Counted from the first letter of the stretch, positions 21,401-36,420 are shown. The stretch is 64,000 nt of DNA from Plasmodium brasilianum (GCF_023973825.1 NC_090117.1:310001-374000); one strand, 5' to 3'. Notes: generated by a model from the letters alone, not told the origin. Translations and numbers: made by a program.

Positions 21401-24400
21401 CCAACGACAGTGATACCAACGGTAGTTATACCAACGACAGTTATATCAACGGTAGTTATACCAACGACAGTTATATCAACGACAATGATAACATCAGTGG
21501 TAACAGCAACAGTGATAACAACACCATTGATGTGAATGGAGGTGAGACGCGAAATGTTTGGAAGGACGAAGGATTAAGTGGAAAGGGGTCAAGTGGACAG
21601 GAAGACTCAGAACAAAATACACATCAACGGAGCGTTCAAAACTGTAAGGAAGAGAAGGATGAAATTAGGTGCGCACTCAATGAACGAGCAGAATGCTCCT
21701 CAAAAGGGAATGAGGAACAAGTTGAAAATAGAGATAATGGGGGAAAGTACGTATACGAAATGGTGGAAAATAATCAAAAGGCTCGTTACTGGAAAACAAA
21801 TGAAAGCGTAAACGTGGAGGAGTTTTACATGATACATACACAAAAGGTACAAACAAACGATGATAATTATATGAAAGAAAAAAGAAAGAACGGAAAGAAA
21901 AGAGTGAAAGTAAAGAATGAAAAGAAAAAAAAGGATATAATAAGGGAAAAATTCTCACAAATGGACAAAAAAATATTAAACACGCTGATAAGTTTTATAG
22001 AAGTACTGTACAAGAATATTTTTAAAAAAATTTTAAAGAAAATACAAAATTGTAAAAGCATTAAGGATCTGAAATTACATTTATATATCGAAAAAATTTA
22101 CGAATATAAAACATATTATTGTGTGAAAAATAGACTAAAGCATTTTTGTTTTGTCTTATTTTTTTCAGTAGCATTAAAAAATTTAATTAAAAGTTATATA
22201 TACAAAATAAAAAAAGAAAAAATATATGAAAGTAATTTGGAAATTTTTCAGTCCACATTGATATATGATACATGTAGTTTTATTAAAATATATAATCAAT
22301 TAAGAAAAGCAAACTTTAAAGATTTTTTTAAGAACAAATATATTAATTTTCTTGTTTATGTTAAAAATATACTCACCGTACCATACGATAAATTATTTCA
22401 TTACTCAATTAAAAGTAAATATTTTCTTTTTCTCATCAAAAATAAAAGAATTGATATTAATTTTACCAATTTCATGGTGCAATATAAATTAAAAAATCAA
22501 CAAGACAAAAAACAAAATGATGTGAACGAAAACTTTGAAGATAGTTATAATATCCTACCATTTAATTATAACGAAAAGTTGTCATTTTCACTAGCAAACA
22601 GTGCTAAACAAGAAGAAAAAAGGTATATGAACAAAAGTAATAACAAAATAAAACAAACAATACTTAATCTATTCAATTCATTCATTCCAGTAAATAATAA
22701 AGTTTATGGAAACAATATCTCATATAATATTTCACACAGTATTTCGGATAACAGTCAAAAGGGAAACAACACATCCATTCAGATCCTCCCTAATGAAAAT
22801 ATTCCTCATGATAGTGCAAGCAGCATGCACACGGACCACTTATCTGATAAAAGGACAAAAAATGAAGGAGAAAAATGCAACTATGATGACTGTATGCAGA
22901 TTGAGAACTCCAGGCCAAATGAAATTATCGCCTTTTTGCAAAGTGACAATAATTGTTCCAAGAGTGACGTAAACTATTCAGAATATAACAAAAAATGCTC
23001 GCAAAATGACATGAACTGTTCAGAATATAACAAAAAATGCTCGCAAAATGACATGAACTGTTCAGAATATAACAAAAAATGCTCGCAAAATGACATGAAC
23101 TGTTCAGAATATAACAAAAAATGCTCGCAAAATGACGTAAACTGTTCAGGAAATGCTAGCTGTATTTCCGCTCCCAGGTTCAACACTTCTGATCATGAGA
23201 CCAACACCTCTGAAGGTAAGAAAAGCGAAAACATAAAACGAATGGAAAAAAGCGAAAATGATGTGGGAAGCCAATATGATGTGAGAAGCCAATATGATAT
23301 GAGAAGCCAATATGATGTGAGAAGCCAGTACGACGTGAACAGCCAGTACGACATGAACAGCCAGTACGACGTGAACAGCCAGTACGACATTAGCAGCATA
23401 TATAGTGACGAACTCGAAGAAGGAAAAAAGAAGAAGGAAGAAAGTACGCCATTTGGGATCAGCGATGATGAAAACAACTATTACGTAAAGGTTTATATAA
23501 AAAATTCAAGTGAACAATTTGATAGAAAGATATTACTATTAAAAGATGATAAAATATATTTCTATAGTTCAGAATGTGCTATCTCTTACGACTCCTTTTA
23601 CTTTTTAATGGAAATAAAAAAGATATATTCATGTGATGGTTTTTTTGATTCCTTAATTAATTCACAAATGGTGCGAACAGGAAATTCTACATACTCCTCA
23701 ACAGATGATGACAAAGTTTACTCAAGAAGCAAATGTAGCATTTCCTCGGAGAGTGAATGGCAGAAATGCGGCTTTGATGCAAAAATAGTAGGTTTTTAAA
23801 AAAAAGAGCTCACCGTTCGTATGTACACGTGATCGTACGTTTGGATTGACGCCCCATATATATGTCAATGTATGTGTTTGTACATGTGTGTATGCATGTA
23901 AATGTATGTGTTTGTACATGTGTGTATGCATGTAAATGTATGTGTTTGTACATGTATGTATGCATGTAAATGTATGTGTTTGTACATGTATGTATGCATG
24001 TAAATGTATGTGTTTGTACATGTATGTATGCATGCAAATGTATGTGTTTGTACGTGTATGTATGCATGTAAATGTATGTGTTTGTACTTGTATGTATGTA
24101 AATGTATGTGTGCGCGCACTTGTACGTATCCTTCAAACGCGCAATGTTGTACCTTGTGCGCGATAACTCTCCACAGTGGTACTGCCCGCGCTCTGCACAC
24201 CATATCTTTAATTTCTTTAATTTCTTTAATTTATTAAATTTATTAAATTGTCTCTTTGTAATTTTCCCTTTCTTGTATGTCTTATCCTTCCCCTCGCCCA
24301 TTACACCACCCAGATTTTTCACAATTCACTGAGAAAAAATATTCATTTGATGTTCATAGACCAGTCATACAAAAAAATTGTATCAAAAATCAACAATTCT

Positions 24401-25030
24401 TTAGTTCATGAAACAGATAGAAGGTTCGAATACATAAATTTAAGCTATGATAAAAACAAAGAAAAAGAAATTATATCCTTATATTTTGAGCATAATATTA
24501 AGAAGGAAAAGGATAACAACAAGTGTTTTAGTACCGATGATAGCAACAGTGAGTCGGAAAAGGATGAGTCGTCAGATAATATTGAACGAACTGAACAGTT
24601 AGACAAAAAAATTACGAATCCTTACGATAAATATGAATCAAGTGAAAATGAAATAGACGAAAGTGAAAATTTATTAAATGCTATTCTAAACAATAATAAG
24701 AATTCATTACAGAAAAAAAGAAATTCTGCTAAGAGTAACCATCTTCCAAATTTCTTTAACTTTGTAGAGTATAAATATTCTTCTAGCACCACAGATATAT
24801 ATATTAAAGAAAAAAATTATTTCTCGAAAAAACAAAAAATACGAGTAAAAAAAGAAAATAAAATGAAACTATTTAAAAATATAAATAAAAATGATATATA
24901 TAATTTATTCTATGAAGAAATATGTAGATTATGCAAAAATAAAAATAACAACATTTCAAAAACAAGTTCAGATGACCTTTTTTTTTACAAATCTGTGAAC
25001 AGCCTTTACCATACAGTCAATCTCTCATGA
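18433..25030 (+). CDS. Large conserved Plasmodium protein, unknown function (7 exons)
   Basis: Exons are 18433-18633, 18789-18992, 19168-19278, 19476-19541, 19741-19868, 20223-23787 and 24314-25030. All junction phases agree and give 1663 residues. Exons 2-5 contain no ATG in frame, so splicing to exon 1 is required; the exon 1 donor (GTTTGA) is the weakest site. Residues 1-320 are helical and hydrophobic in patches, with no clear transmembrane segment. The large exon 6 carries species-specific repeats: a 10-residue unit at 20806-21000, Asn/Ser/Thr units at 21370-21490, a 14-residue CSEYNKKCSQNDMN unit at 22965-23150, and a six-residue SQYD unit at 23262-23395. Unrepeated islands at about 21960-22500 and 23460-23650 are probably conserved globular parts. 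I recognise no known domain. Intron 6 holds a 34-bp minisatellite. Confidence 0.75.
20806..21000 (+). repeat. 30-bp coding repeat (KISRNEFSRN units)
   Basis: About six copies of a 30-bp unit within exon 6 encode alternating Lys-Ile-Ser-Arg-Asn and Glu-Phe-Ser-Arg-Asn. Long open frames on other frames and the minus strand here are shadows. Confidence 0.9.
22965..23150 (+). repeat. 42-bp coding repeat (CSEYNKKCSQNDMN)
   Basis: Four near-identical 42-bp copies in exon 6 add eight cysteines in regular spacing. The high identity of copies suggests recent expansion. Confidence 0.92.
23262..23395 (+). repeat. 18-bp coding repeat (xxSQYD)
   Basis: About seven copies of an 18-bp unit in exon 6 encode VRSQYD, MRSQYD, VNSQYD and MNSQYD variants. 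It lies close to the 42-bp repeat but is unrelated to it. Confidence 0.92.
23870..24110. repeat. 34-bp minisatellite inside intron 6 of the large gene
   Basis: Seven copies with an exact 34-bp period, each containing TGTGTTTGTACATG and most containing TATGCATGTAAATG. It lies wholly within the 23788-24313 intron. Because 34 is not a multiple of 3, successive copies shift frame, yet the array stays open in several frames on both strands. Confidence 0.93.
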
Positions 25031-26239
25031 GGTTGTGGTCATGATGTAGTCGTGTTGAGGGTGATAGGCATTACGATAAGCATTGTGATAGGCATTACGA
25101 TAAGCTTTGTGATAGGCATTATGATAAGCATTGTGATAGGCATTACGATAAGCTTTGTGAGAGGCATTACGATAAGCATTGCGATAGGCATTATGATAAG
25201 CATTGTGATAGGCATTACGATAGGCAATAAACTATACAGTGTTATATGCATTGTGTGTCCCATAGTATGTATTTTGTCTTTTTCTTTGTTTTCACTTATC
25301 CGACTACTTTTATATTCCTTTATACATATTCTTTTCCCCCCTTTGTTTTTTAAAGATATATTTTTTCTGTACCCACTTCGTTGTTATTTTCTGTTTGGCT
25401 TAGTTTTTCCTTATTTGGCTATATATATAGCTATTATACAGTCTTTAATATCTGACCATGTGATTTTATTCTTTCATTTGTTGACAACCCTTCCACTTTT
25501 TGAATTACAATATTTTATCCATTTTACTTTTTATTTATATTTTTCTTTTTTCTTTTTTCTTTTTTCTTTTTTTCCTCCTTTTTCCTCCTTCTTTTTTCTT
25601 TTTTCGTTTATCCTGAATTTTTAAATTCTTTTTATTTTTTTAATTTATCAAATAACGACCCATAATATTTAGTCATCTCAGCAGTTCTTAATTACACTAA
25701 TTTACATATGCCCATTATCATTTTTCACCAACCATCATTACAACAAAATGGTATAATAAAAGTGAAAAAGAAAAAAAAAAAAAAAAAAGAAAAATTGATG
25801 TTTCAATTTATCAACATATGTGCCATTCTCAGTTGAACAAAAATGAAAAATATATTTTTAAAGCTAATGCGATTGCATATATATATATATAAATATATAT
25901 AAATATATATGTGCCTTAAAAATAGGATACCACGCAAGACGTTTTTGCGTATGAATTTTAGTTTATATTGTTTCCTTTTGTTTTTAATTTTTTTCTCTTA
26001 AATAAAATTCATTTTAGGAAAAATGATAAATAAAAAATTATTGACATAGGAACATTAAAAAAATAAATAAGACTTTAAAAATAAGGAAAAGAAAGAAAAA
26101 AAGGGAAAAGCAGAGATAGAAAGGAAGAAAAAATAAATTAAATTTAAAATATTACTACTGCTAACATTATTAATAGTTATAATATTAATAATATTATAAA
26201 TGTTCTTTTTGTTTTTATTTATATTTTTATTTTCATTTT
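25031..26239. other. Convergent intergenic spacer
   Basis: It lies between the stop of the seven-exon gene and the stop of CDPK1. It starts with a 12/24-bp array at 25055-25225, followed by T-rich DNA and AT-rich 3' flank of CDPK1. The 190-residue open frame at 25052-25624 has no acceptable composition and is built on the array. Confidence 0.6.
25055..25225. repeat. 24-bp array of paired 12-mers (GCATTACGATAG / GCATTGTGATAA type)
   Basis: About 14 copies of a 12-bp unit, in two alternating versions, begin only about 25 bp after the stop codon. It probably lies in the 3' UTR of the seven-exon gene. Confidence 0.9.
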
Positions 26240-29021
<2,782 letters not shown>

Positions 29022-29685
29022 TTAACTTAAGCGAAGAACTAGGCAATCTGAACCAGGGAACGCAAAATAACACACAGCAAATGTAGAATACAATATGACT
29101 GGTAACACGTATGCAAAAAAAAAAAAAAATAATAAAATAAAAAAAATAAAAATAATAAAATACTACTCTGAATAGGCTAATTAAGCCGATTAAACGGTAA
29201 TAAAGTAATGCAAACAGCAGAATAGGGTTAATAAAGTGTTGCTTAAAAAGAGGGCTAAAACGGAGATAAGATGCTGCAAAATGTATTTACATATTCATAT
29301 ACTCGTACATATACACACCTAAATTTCCACGTACAAATATCTAATTGTACGCGTACACTTTTGTACATGTATATGCGCACATATGTGTATGTATATGCAC
29401 ATACAATACTGTGGAAAATTTTTAAAAGCGTTAAAATTATAGGTGGTAGGAAATGCATGAAAAAGATATAAATGTATATAAATATAAGTATGTTTGTATA
29501 TATGTATGTGCATTTTTTAATGTGATATATCCCATTATTGTTTACCCTTCTGCGATATATATAAATATTTGTACTATATACACGTTAATATGAATACGTG
29601 TACACATATGCACGTATATATTTGTCTATAAAAATGAATACACAAAAGCGTATATACATACACATACATACACATACATATACAT

Positions 29686-29721
<36 letters not shown>

Positions 29722-29839
29722 CATATATAAACACGTGGATATATTCACAATCCCCTGAGCGCACAAAAATTTCTCACATTTTCATTATTAACGGAAACAA
29801 CAAAATGTATATAAAGTTAAATAAAAAAAAAAAAAAAAA

Positions 29840-29932
29840 CATATAAAAACTCATAAAAACACATAAAAACTCATAAAAACACATAAAAACTCATAAAAAC
29901 TCATAAAAACACATAAAAACTCATAAAAACAT
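29840..29932. repeat. 10-bp AAAAACWCAT array
   Basis: About nine copies of AAAAACTCAT or AAAAACACAT in the CDPK1 upstream region. Confidence 0.9.
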
Positions 29933-30607
29933 AAAAAAAATTAATTAAATTTGTAAAAAACGTGCGTTAGTATCCGGAAAATACATATATAATAACATTT
30001 GTATATTATTATATATATATATATATATATACAATATAATTATTTATGTGTATATATATTACAAAGGTAAGAAGAAAAAGATATTTTTATTATGTATAAA
30101 AGACAATTCAAGGGAGCATTGTGCACTTTTCAACATCTATAAATCTTTTATCTTAGCAAACATAAATTTTTCATTTTTTTTACATTCATAAATACTACAA
30201 AATAATGTATTTTATTACCTATTATTTTACTTATTATTTTTTTTTTTTTTAAAGTGTGCACAATTATTAAAAAGGTAGAGTATAACTTCTTTCTTTTTTC
30301 TTTTTTTTTGAAAACTTAAATTATTTGGTACAACAGTTAATTTTTTTTTTTATCAATATAGTATTAAATTTTTAAAGCAGCATTATGAGAAATAGTGTGA
30401 GCGTAAAAGAACGTCGCGATTTTTCCTTTTTTCTATTATATACAAAATGTAAATATGTAAATATTATGTATATAAATAAATGTAAATATATCTATAGATA
30501 TATATTAAAAATATATATTATGTGCACATATATTTACATATATACACATTTATATTTATATACGAAATTCACGCAGGTACTGCGTCATTATTCGAAAAAT
30601 GTTTAAA

Positions 30608-30965
30608 AAAAAAAAAATAGAAAAATTAACAAAATTAATGAAATTAGCAAAATTAACAAAATTAGCAAAATTAACAAAATTAGCAAAATTAACAAAATTA
30701 GCAAAATTAACAAAATTAACAAAAATAGCAAAATTAGCAAAATTAACAAAATTAACAAAATTAACAAAATTAGCAAAAATAGCAAAATTAACAAAATTAA
30801 CAAAATTAACAAAATTAACAAAATTAGCAAAATTAACAAAATTAACAAAATTAGCAAAATTAACAAAATTAACAAAATTAACAAAATTAACAAAATTAAC
30901 AAAATTAACAAAATTAGCAAAATTAACAAAATTAGCAAATTTAACAGAAATAACAATATTAACAA
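30608..30965. repeat. 9-bp AAATTARCA array (~38 copies)
   Basis: Tandem units AAATTAACA and AAATTAGCA cover about 350 bp. The unit lacks stops in multiple frames on both strands, so it gives 120-144-codon open frames: Lys-Leu-Thr/Ala on plus, Leu-Ile or Asn-Phe-Val on minus. It lies about 1.6 kb upstream of CDPK1. Confidence 0.92.
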
Positions 30966-31994
30966 AATTATTCGAAATGAAAGTAACCATAAAATTAGTT
31001 ACAATTTTACCCTATTTATAAAAACGTAGGAAATTAAACTCAAAAATATTTATCGTTATAAACACAAAAAAATTCTCCCACATTTCGCTCTTCGTTATTT
31101 TAAATTATGCAACTGCAGTTACTAAACTATAGGACACAAATGTTAAATTGTGTGATAGTGTCAACCATATTTTGATCATAGTTTTAATATAAATCAAGAA
31201 AAACAGAGAAACAAATATGAGTAACGGGATGTGTGTATTTGTAAATTTGTACAAACGTTTACATATACATATATTACTTACACACGAACAAAATTGTACG
31301 CCTAGTTTTCCAGACCCAAATAGGGTAATAAATTGTTTACTCTTTAAAGTAACCTCTTCATTTTATGGAACGAAATTCGTAAAATACAGCGATTTCTCTC
31401 ATTTTTGTTTCCCCCTTTTTTTTCTCTCTATATATTTTAGTGAAATTGAAAAAGAAACATAACTATAACAATTAAGTTTACACCTATATTTACGTTCGCA
31501 TATACACACGTATGAATATAAATTTTTTTTTTTCCTTTTCATTGTGCATTACTTTTGCCTGCATAACAATGTTTTCAGCTCAATTTACCCATTATGTAAA
31601 AAAAAGAAAAATTCAATAATATGAACTGTTCATATTTTTTAAGTGTGCATATGAGAAATGCAGGAAAATACATGTACAAAAAAAAAAAAAAAAAAAAAAA
31701 AAATTCGCTTCCTTTTCATCTTTCCTCTTATTTCACCTGGCCTATTCATGCTAATTTGTTTTTTGTTGTTTTTTTTGTTTTTTTTTTTTCATACATATCT
31801 ACACCATTTTGAAACAACATAAAAAGTGTTTTTCAAAATAAAATTAAAGTATGTTCAGGTAAAAATTGCACAAAGTGATCATACGTACATATGCTAATAC
31901 TTGTGAAGAATTGTATATATATGTCTCCCCATTTTAATAAAATTAAGTGAACTACTGTTTTATCATATTGCTTCCTTTGTAGCAGTTTTTCTCT

Positions 31995-32098
31995 TAGCAT
32001 TTTTTCTCTTAGCATTTTTTCTCATAGCATTTTTTCTCTTAGCATTTTTTCTCTTAGCATTTTTTCTCTTAGCATTTTTTCTCATAGCATTTTCCCTC
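31995..32098. repeat. 15-bp TTTTTTCTCTTAGCA array in a 3' flank
   Basis: About seven copies, beginning some 55 bp after the stop of the 150-residue gene on the minus strand. Read on the minus strand it would encode Lys-Asn-Ala-Lys-Arg units, but no in-phase splice connects it to that gene. Confidence 0.88.
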
Positions 32099-32151
32099 TT
32101 TGCAGTTTTCTTTCGCTGCTTCATCCCCCTTTTTCACGTTATTCTCATCCT

Positions 32152-32751
32152 TTAACCGGTATTACTCACTTGATCCATTTCTTTTTCTTTTTCCTTTATG
32201 CTCATAATTTTTTTTTTAGCATTCTCTAACCTTTTTCTCTCTTGTTCGACCCAATCAAAATCATCAGGAGACATTATCCTGACGGTTAAATAAATAGCAA
32301 AAACGCACCAACTGCAAAGTAAAAAACCTGTTATAAAAACTTTAAACTCAGTTGAAAATATAGGATTATTCTTGTGTTTATATTTTTTGAAAGTATTTAT
32401 ATCAATATTTGTTATTTTAAATTCAGGAATATTGTTGTTCTCTTTTCTTTTGATTTCCAAGAATTTTTTATATTCATCATCCATATCTTTGACACTTGGT
32501 CTTTGAGGTGTGTAATACTAAAAATAAGTTAGACAAACAGAAACAATTAAATATTGTAAGTGTTGGTACGTGTACAAATGTATATAGTTGAATTCGTATA
32601 TTAAGCAAAACATAAAAAAAAAAATTTTGATAATATTATATGCGTTATTTAAAAAATAAAATACATTCGAAATTTTTTTGGAGGATAAACATCGAACTCC
32701 TTTAAAAGAAAAAGACGAAAAATCTTTGATTTTACATAAAGATAAAAGCAT
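32152..32751 (-). CDS. Small single-pass protein, probable mitochondrial membrane protein
   Basis: Two exons (32665-32751 and 32152-32517) join in phase at GTATTT/TTTTTAG to give 150 residues. Residues 1-29 are basic, Ser-rich and free of acidic residues except one Asp, with RCLSSKK: a typical mitochondrial leader. One membrane segment lies at about residues 89-111 (from VFITGFLLCSW to LTVRIM). It is followed by an acidic-aromatic SPDDFDWVEQE and a Lys/Glu-rich C-terminal helix. This topology and size resemble accessory subunits or assembly factors of respiratory complexes, but I do not recognise the family. A strong donor-like GTGAGT lies just before the stop, but no usable acceptor gives a longer product. 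An alternative shorter start at Met41 would lose the leader. It is divergent from the AP sigma gene. Confidence 0.7.
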
Positions 32752-33425
32752 TTTGAACTAATTCATACATTTTTTTCTTATTTTATATTATTTTTCTCAA
32801 ATAATAATTATCCTTTTTTTATTTTTTTTTTCTCAATTAATAATTATCCTATTTTTTTTTTTCTCCCCCCCGTTTTTCCTGTTATTTTGAATTATCTATA
32901 TTTCGTTGGGTAATTCTTTTGGTCGGAAATATTAATAGCACTTTTAAAAGGGGAATTGTGCACATATACATACTAAATGTATGAAATATATATATGTATA
33001 TGCATACGCGACAAAAATAGGTAAATAATAAATAAAAAAAATATAGGAAAAAATAAATATAACAAAAAAATACATAAAACAATAAATAAAAAAAATACAT
33101 AGAAAAAAAAAGAAAATACATAACAAAATAGTGCGAATAAAATGTAAGTATGAAATATTAAAAAAAAAAAAAAGAAAAATGATTATCAGAAATATATATT
33201 TTACTGCTTTCCATATTTAGCATTCACTTTTTAAGGAAAGTTTTACATTCTCAATATGTTTTACCCAATTAATACAAAAAAAAAAAAAAAAAAAATTAGA
33301 ACTGTTTTTCCCCAACTTTCTGTTCCTTTCCGCTGGCCCAGATATCTGTCCCATGTATGCATAAACACATGTACGTAAATATGAGTATGCGTGCTATAAT
33401 TATGTATAATAAATAAATATATATA

Positions 33426-33477
<52 letters not shown>

Positions 33478-34664
33478 TATGCATACCTCAAAAATTGGCA
33501 ATAGTTCGAACTAGTTATGCGTAACCCGAACATACAGAATACAATATTTGAAAACGAGTATATACATTGTATGCATATATGCACATTTTACTTCATAAGG
33601 CATTCCTCTTTTTTAATTTTAAAAAAACAATTTGGTTAAAATAAAATAAAATTATGAAGTTACAGAAATTGGCAAGGAAATAATTTATGAACATGACATT
33701 TTTAATGAAATTTATATTTTTTAAAATGTTTTTATTTTTTTCATATTTTCTAAATCATTTCAATATTTGCTATTCCTTTCATCGTTTGCTATTTCTTTCA
33801 TCGTTTGCTATTTCTTTCATCGTTTGCTATTCCTTTCATCGTTTGCTATTCCTTTCATCGTTTGCTAATCATTTTAACGTTTGCTAATCATTTTAACGTT
33901 TGCTAATCATTTTAACGTTTGCTAATCATTTTAACGTTTGCTAATCATTTTAACGTTTGCTAATCAATTTAACTTTTTTTTTTTATAGGCTTTTTTTTTT
34001 TTTTTTTAGTTTTAAAACGTATAAAATATTACCCATCTTTTTTGAAGATGTGCCAAACAACATGTTATATCATCATTTCATAAGTACATTATTTTTTTTT
34101 TATCTTACTTTATCTGTTGCATCATTTGTTTACGCTTAACCATTTACCACTCTTCCTTCTCTTATTATTATTATTTATTATTATTTTTTTTTTCCTTTTT
34201 GTTTTATTTTTGTTGTATTTCCCCCACCACATTATTTATGTGTTGCAAGACCAATTGCCGAATTAGCACTATATTATGAAAAGCCTTTTTTTTTGCAAAA
34301 CTGTAATTTGATTTTTTTTTTTTTTTTTCATCATTTTTGCTTCAATTAATATGTTATAAACAAATTTTTTTACTTTTAATTTACCAACTGAACACAAATT
34401 GATTTTCTCCTTTTCGAAAACGTGGACGAAATAAAAATAGCATAAGGTAGTATAAAAGAAGAAGATAGTGTAAGAGCTGTTTTCACCGTCTCTAAGTATA
34501 CTTTAGAATACAAGAAGTAAATTGGTGGATATTCCTTTTCGTTTTTTCTTAACATTAACATATAAACATTTTTTCGTAACATTAACATTAACATTTGTAA
34601 CCGTAACCCTGATATAACAAATCGTTTGTTTAACCTATCTCGACTGACTATTTCCCCTTTGAAG
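32752..34664. promoter_or_regulatory. Divergent upstream region of the 150-residue gene and AP sigma gene
   Basis: It contains A/T runs, a TA tract at about 33417-33470, and two adjoining 20-bp arrays at 33770-33968. A small GC-richer patch at 33310-33350 could belong to a leader exon but cannot be assigned. Confidence 0.4.
33770..33968. repeat. Two adjoining 20-bp arrays sharing CGTTTGCTA
   Basis: Five copies of a unit containing CGTTTGCTATTCCTTTCAT pass into about six copies of CGTTTGCTAATCATTTTAA. The shared CGTTTGCTA core shows one array evolved from the other. Confidence 0.9.
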
Positions 34665-35056
34665 ATGCTAAATTTTATACTCCTGCAAAATAGGCAGGGA
34701 AAGACAAGATTTTCCAAATGGTCAGCTGAAGAAACAAGAGAAAAAGGAAGAAATGAAACTCGAAATGTGATATAATGGAAGAACACAATTTCTTAACTGC
34801 ATCGAAGGAGTAAATACACATTTTTCTTTTTTTTCAATTCCTCTCCCCTTCTTTTTGTAGGTACATTAACTGCAATGAAACCAAGAAAAAGAAAATAGAG
34901 AGAGACATAAATAAAATTCTAATTAACAGAAGTAGGTCGTACTCAAACATTTTTGTGTACGAGAATTTTAAAGTTGTCTATAGGTTATATGCAGGTAAGA
35001 GCGAACATAAAAAACGGACCACGTTTATGACAATAACCTGCGTGTGCATTCGTGGC

Positions 35057-35096
<40 letters not shown>

Positions 35097-35487
35097 AGAA
35101 GTCTTTTTTGTAAAACTTCAATTAGTGTTTCATCCACCGTGGCAGCTTCCCAAATATGTTTATTTTATTTACGCATTTATCCGCCTATCCGCTTATCCGC
35201 CTATCCGCTTATCCGCTTATCCGCATATTTGCTTATTTTATTTTTTCGTAGGCCTCTACTTCGTCGTGTGCATAGAAAATGAGAACGAGTTATACATTTT
35301 GGAGTTCATCCACTTTATGGCACAACTCCTAGACACCTTTTTTACAAACGTTTGTGAGCTCGACTTACTCTTTAATTTTCATTTTTTATACTACTTTTTT
35401 GATAACATAATCCTAGGGGGATATATATACGAAGTAAACAAAAACATTATTCTTGACAAGATAAGCAAAATTAAGAAGCTCATATAA
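34665..35487 (+). CDS. Clathrin adaptor sigma subunit (probably AP-2 sigma)
   Basis: Exons 34665-34720, 34861-34994 and 35252-35487 join in phase to 141 residues, against 142 in mammalian AP-2 sigma. The start MLNFILLQNRQGKTRFSKW matches the family opening, and KVVYRLYAGLYF and NVCELDLLFNFHF are the core signatures of the longin fold. The small subunit stabilises the heterotetrameric adaptor core that selects cargo at membranes; in AP-2 it also helps bind acidic dileucine signals. VCELDLLFNF is closest to AP-2, whereas ILGG near the end also fits AP-1, so the complex is less sure than the family. My memory of the syntenic P. falciparum gene is AP-2 sigma. Intron 2 holds TA, TG and an 8-bp array. 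Confidence 0.92.
35165..35230. repeat. 8-bp TATCCGCY array in AP sigma intron 2
   Basis: About seven copies of TATCCGCT/C lie just upstream of the acceptor at 35250-35251. It is GC-richer than the surrounding intron. Confidence 0.88.
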
Positions 35488-36227
35488 AAGAAGGAAAAAT
35501 AGAACATGGCACAGTAGGGTGAAACCTATTAAGAGGAATGGAATAAGAAGAACTATAGAAAAACGATAATATATTTCCATATACTCCCTGTATCCAGAAT
35601 AAAAAAGATCATGTGTGTCCACATATGCAAAATAGTTTCTCGTCGACATAAAAATAGACCCATATATACACATTTAAGTTGCATATTTGTCCGCTTCATT
35701 TACATGTTATTTTAAATGTTCCAACTCAGTTACTCCTTTTTTATTCGTTTCGAAAATTACAATTTTATTTTTCTTATACTTTTTTCGTTATTTGTTTGTT
35801 ATGTGTAATTTTGCCCTTTCTCTTTTACTCTCCATTTTTACTCTCCATTTTTACTCTCCATTTTTTTTTTTTTTTTTTTTCCTTATTTTTTGTGTATACC
35901 TCTTTTAATTTTTCCATATATATTTTTTATTTTTATTTTTATTTTTATTTTTTTTTTACCATTTTATGTATTTTACAAAACTTAACCGGTGTCCAACTCA
36001 TTTTGAAATCTGATTAGGTCACTTGACCAACACTTATATATATGTAGGGATATACGTATGTATAGACATATGTATGTATAGACATATATATGTGTAGATA
36101 TATGTATGGGTGTATATATATGTATGTGTATTTACCTGTAAAAAGGATGCACATATGTTGAGTAGAAAAAGCCTGCGCAAAGATCACCTCAACTTAATCA
36201 CAGCTATTTAAAAAAAAAAAAAATTTG

Positions 36228-36420
36228 CAAAAAATGAAATAAACGAAATAAACGCAAAAAGCCCAAAAAATGAAATAAACGAAATAAACGAAATAAACGC
36301 AAAAAGCCCAAAAAATGAAATAAACGAAATAAACGCAAAAAGCCCAAAAAATAGAAAAAACGAAATAAACGCAAAAAGTTCAAAAAATGCAAAATATGCA
36401 AAAAATGCAAAATATGCAAA
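36228..36420. repeat. Imperfect AAATAAACG / CAAAAAGCCC array
   Basis: Mixed 9- and ~27-bp units, degenerating on the right into AAAATATGC units. It is intergenic. Confidence 0.8.

Noticed and set aside
23810..24322. Three overlapping minus-strand frames of 100-170 codons (His/Thr/Cys-rich)
   Set aside because: They are shadows of the 34-bp intronic array.
25052..25624. 190-codon plus-strand frame after the seven-exon gene
   Set aside because: It is created by the 12-bp array and then T-rich DNA (Phe/Leu/Ser). No ATG context, no domain.
31860..32150. Third exon of the 150-residue gene encoding KNAKR repeats
   Set aside because: The only donor (GTGAGT at the end of exon 2) would need an intron of about 20 bp to stay in frame; too short.
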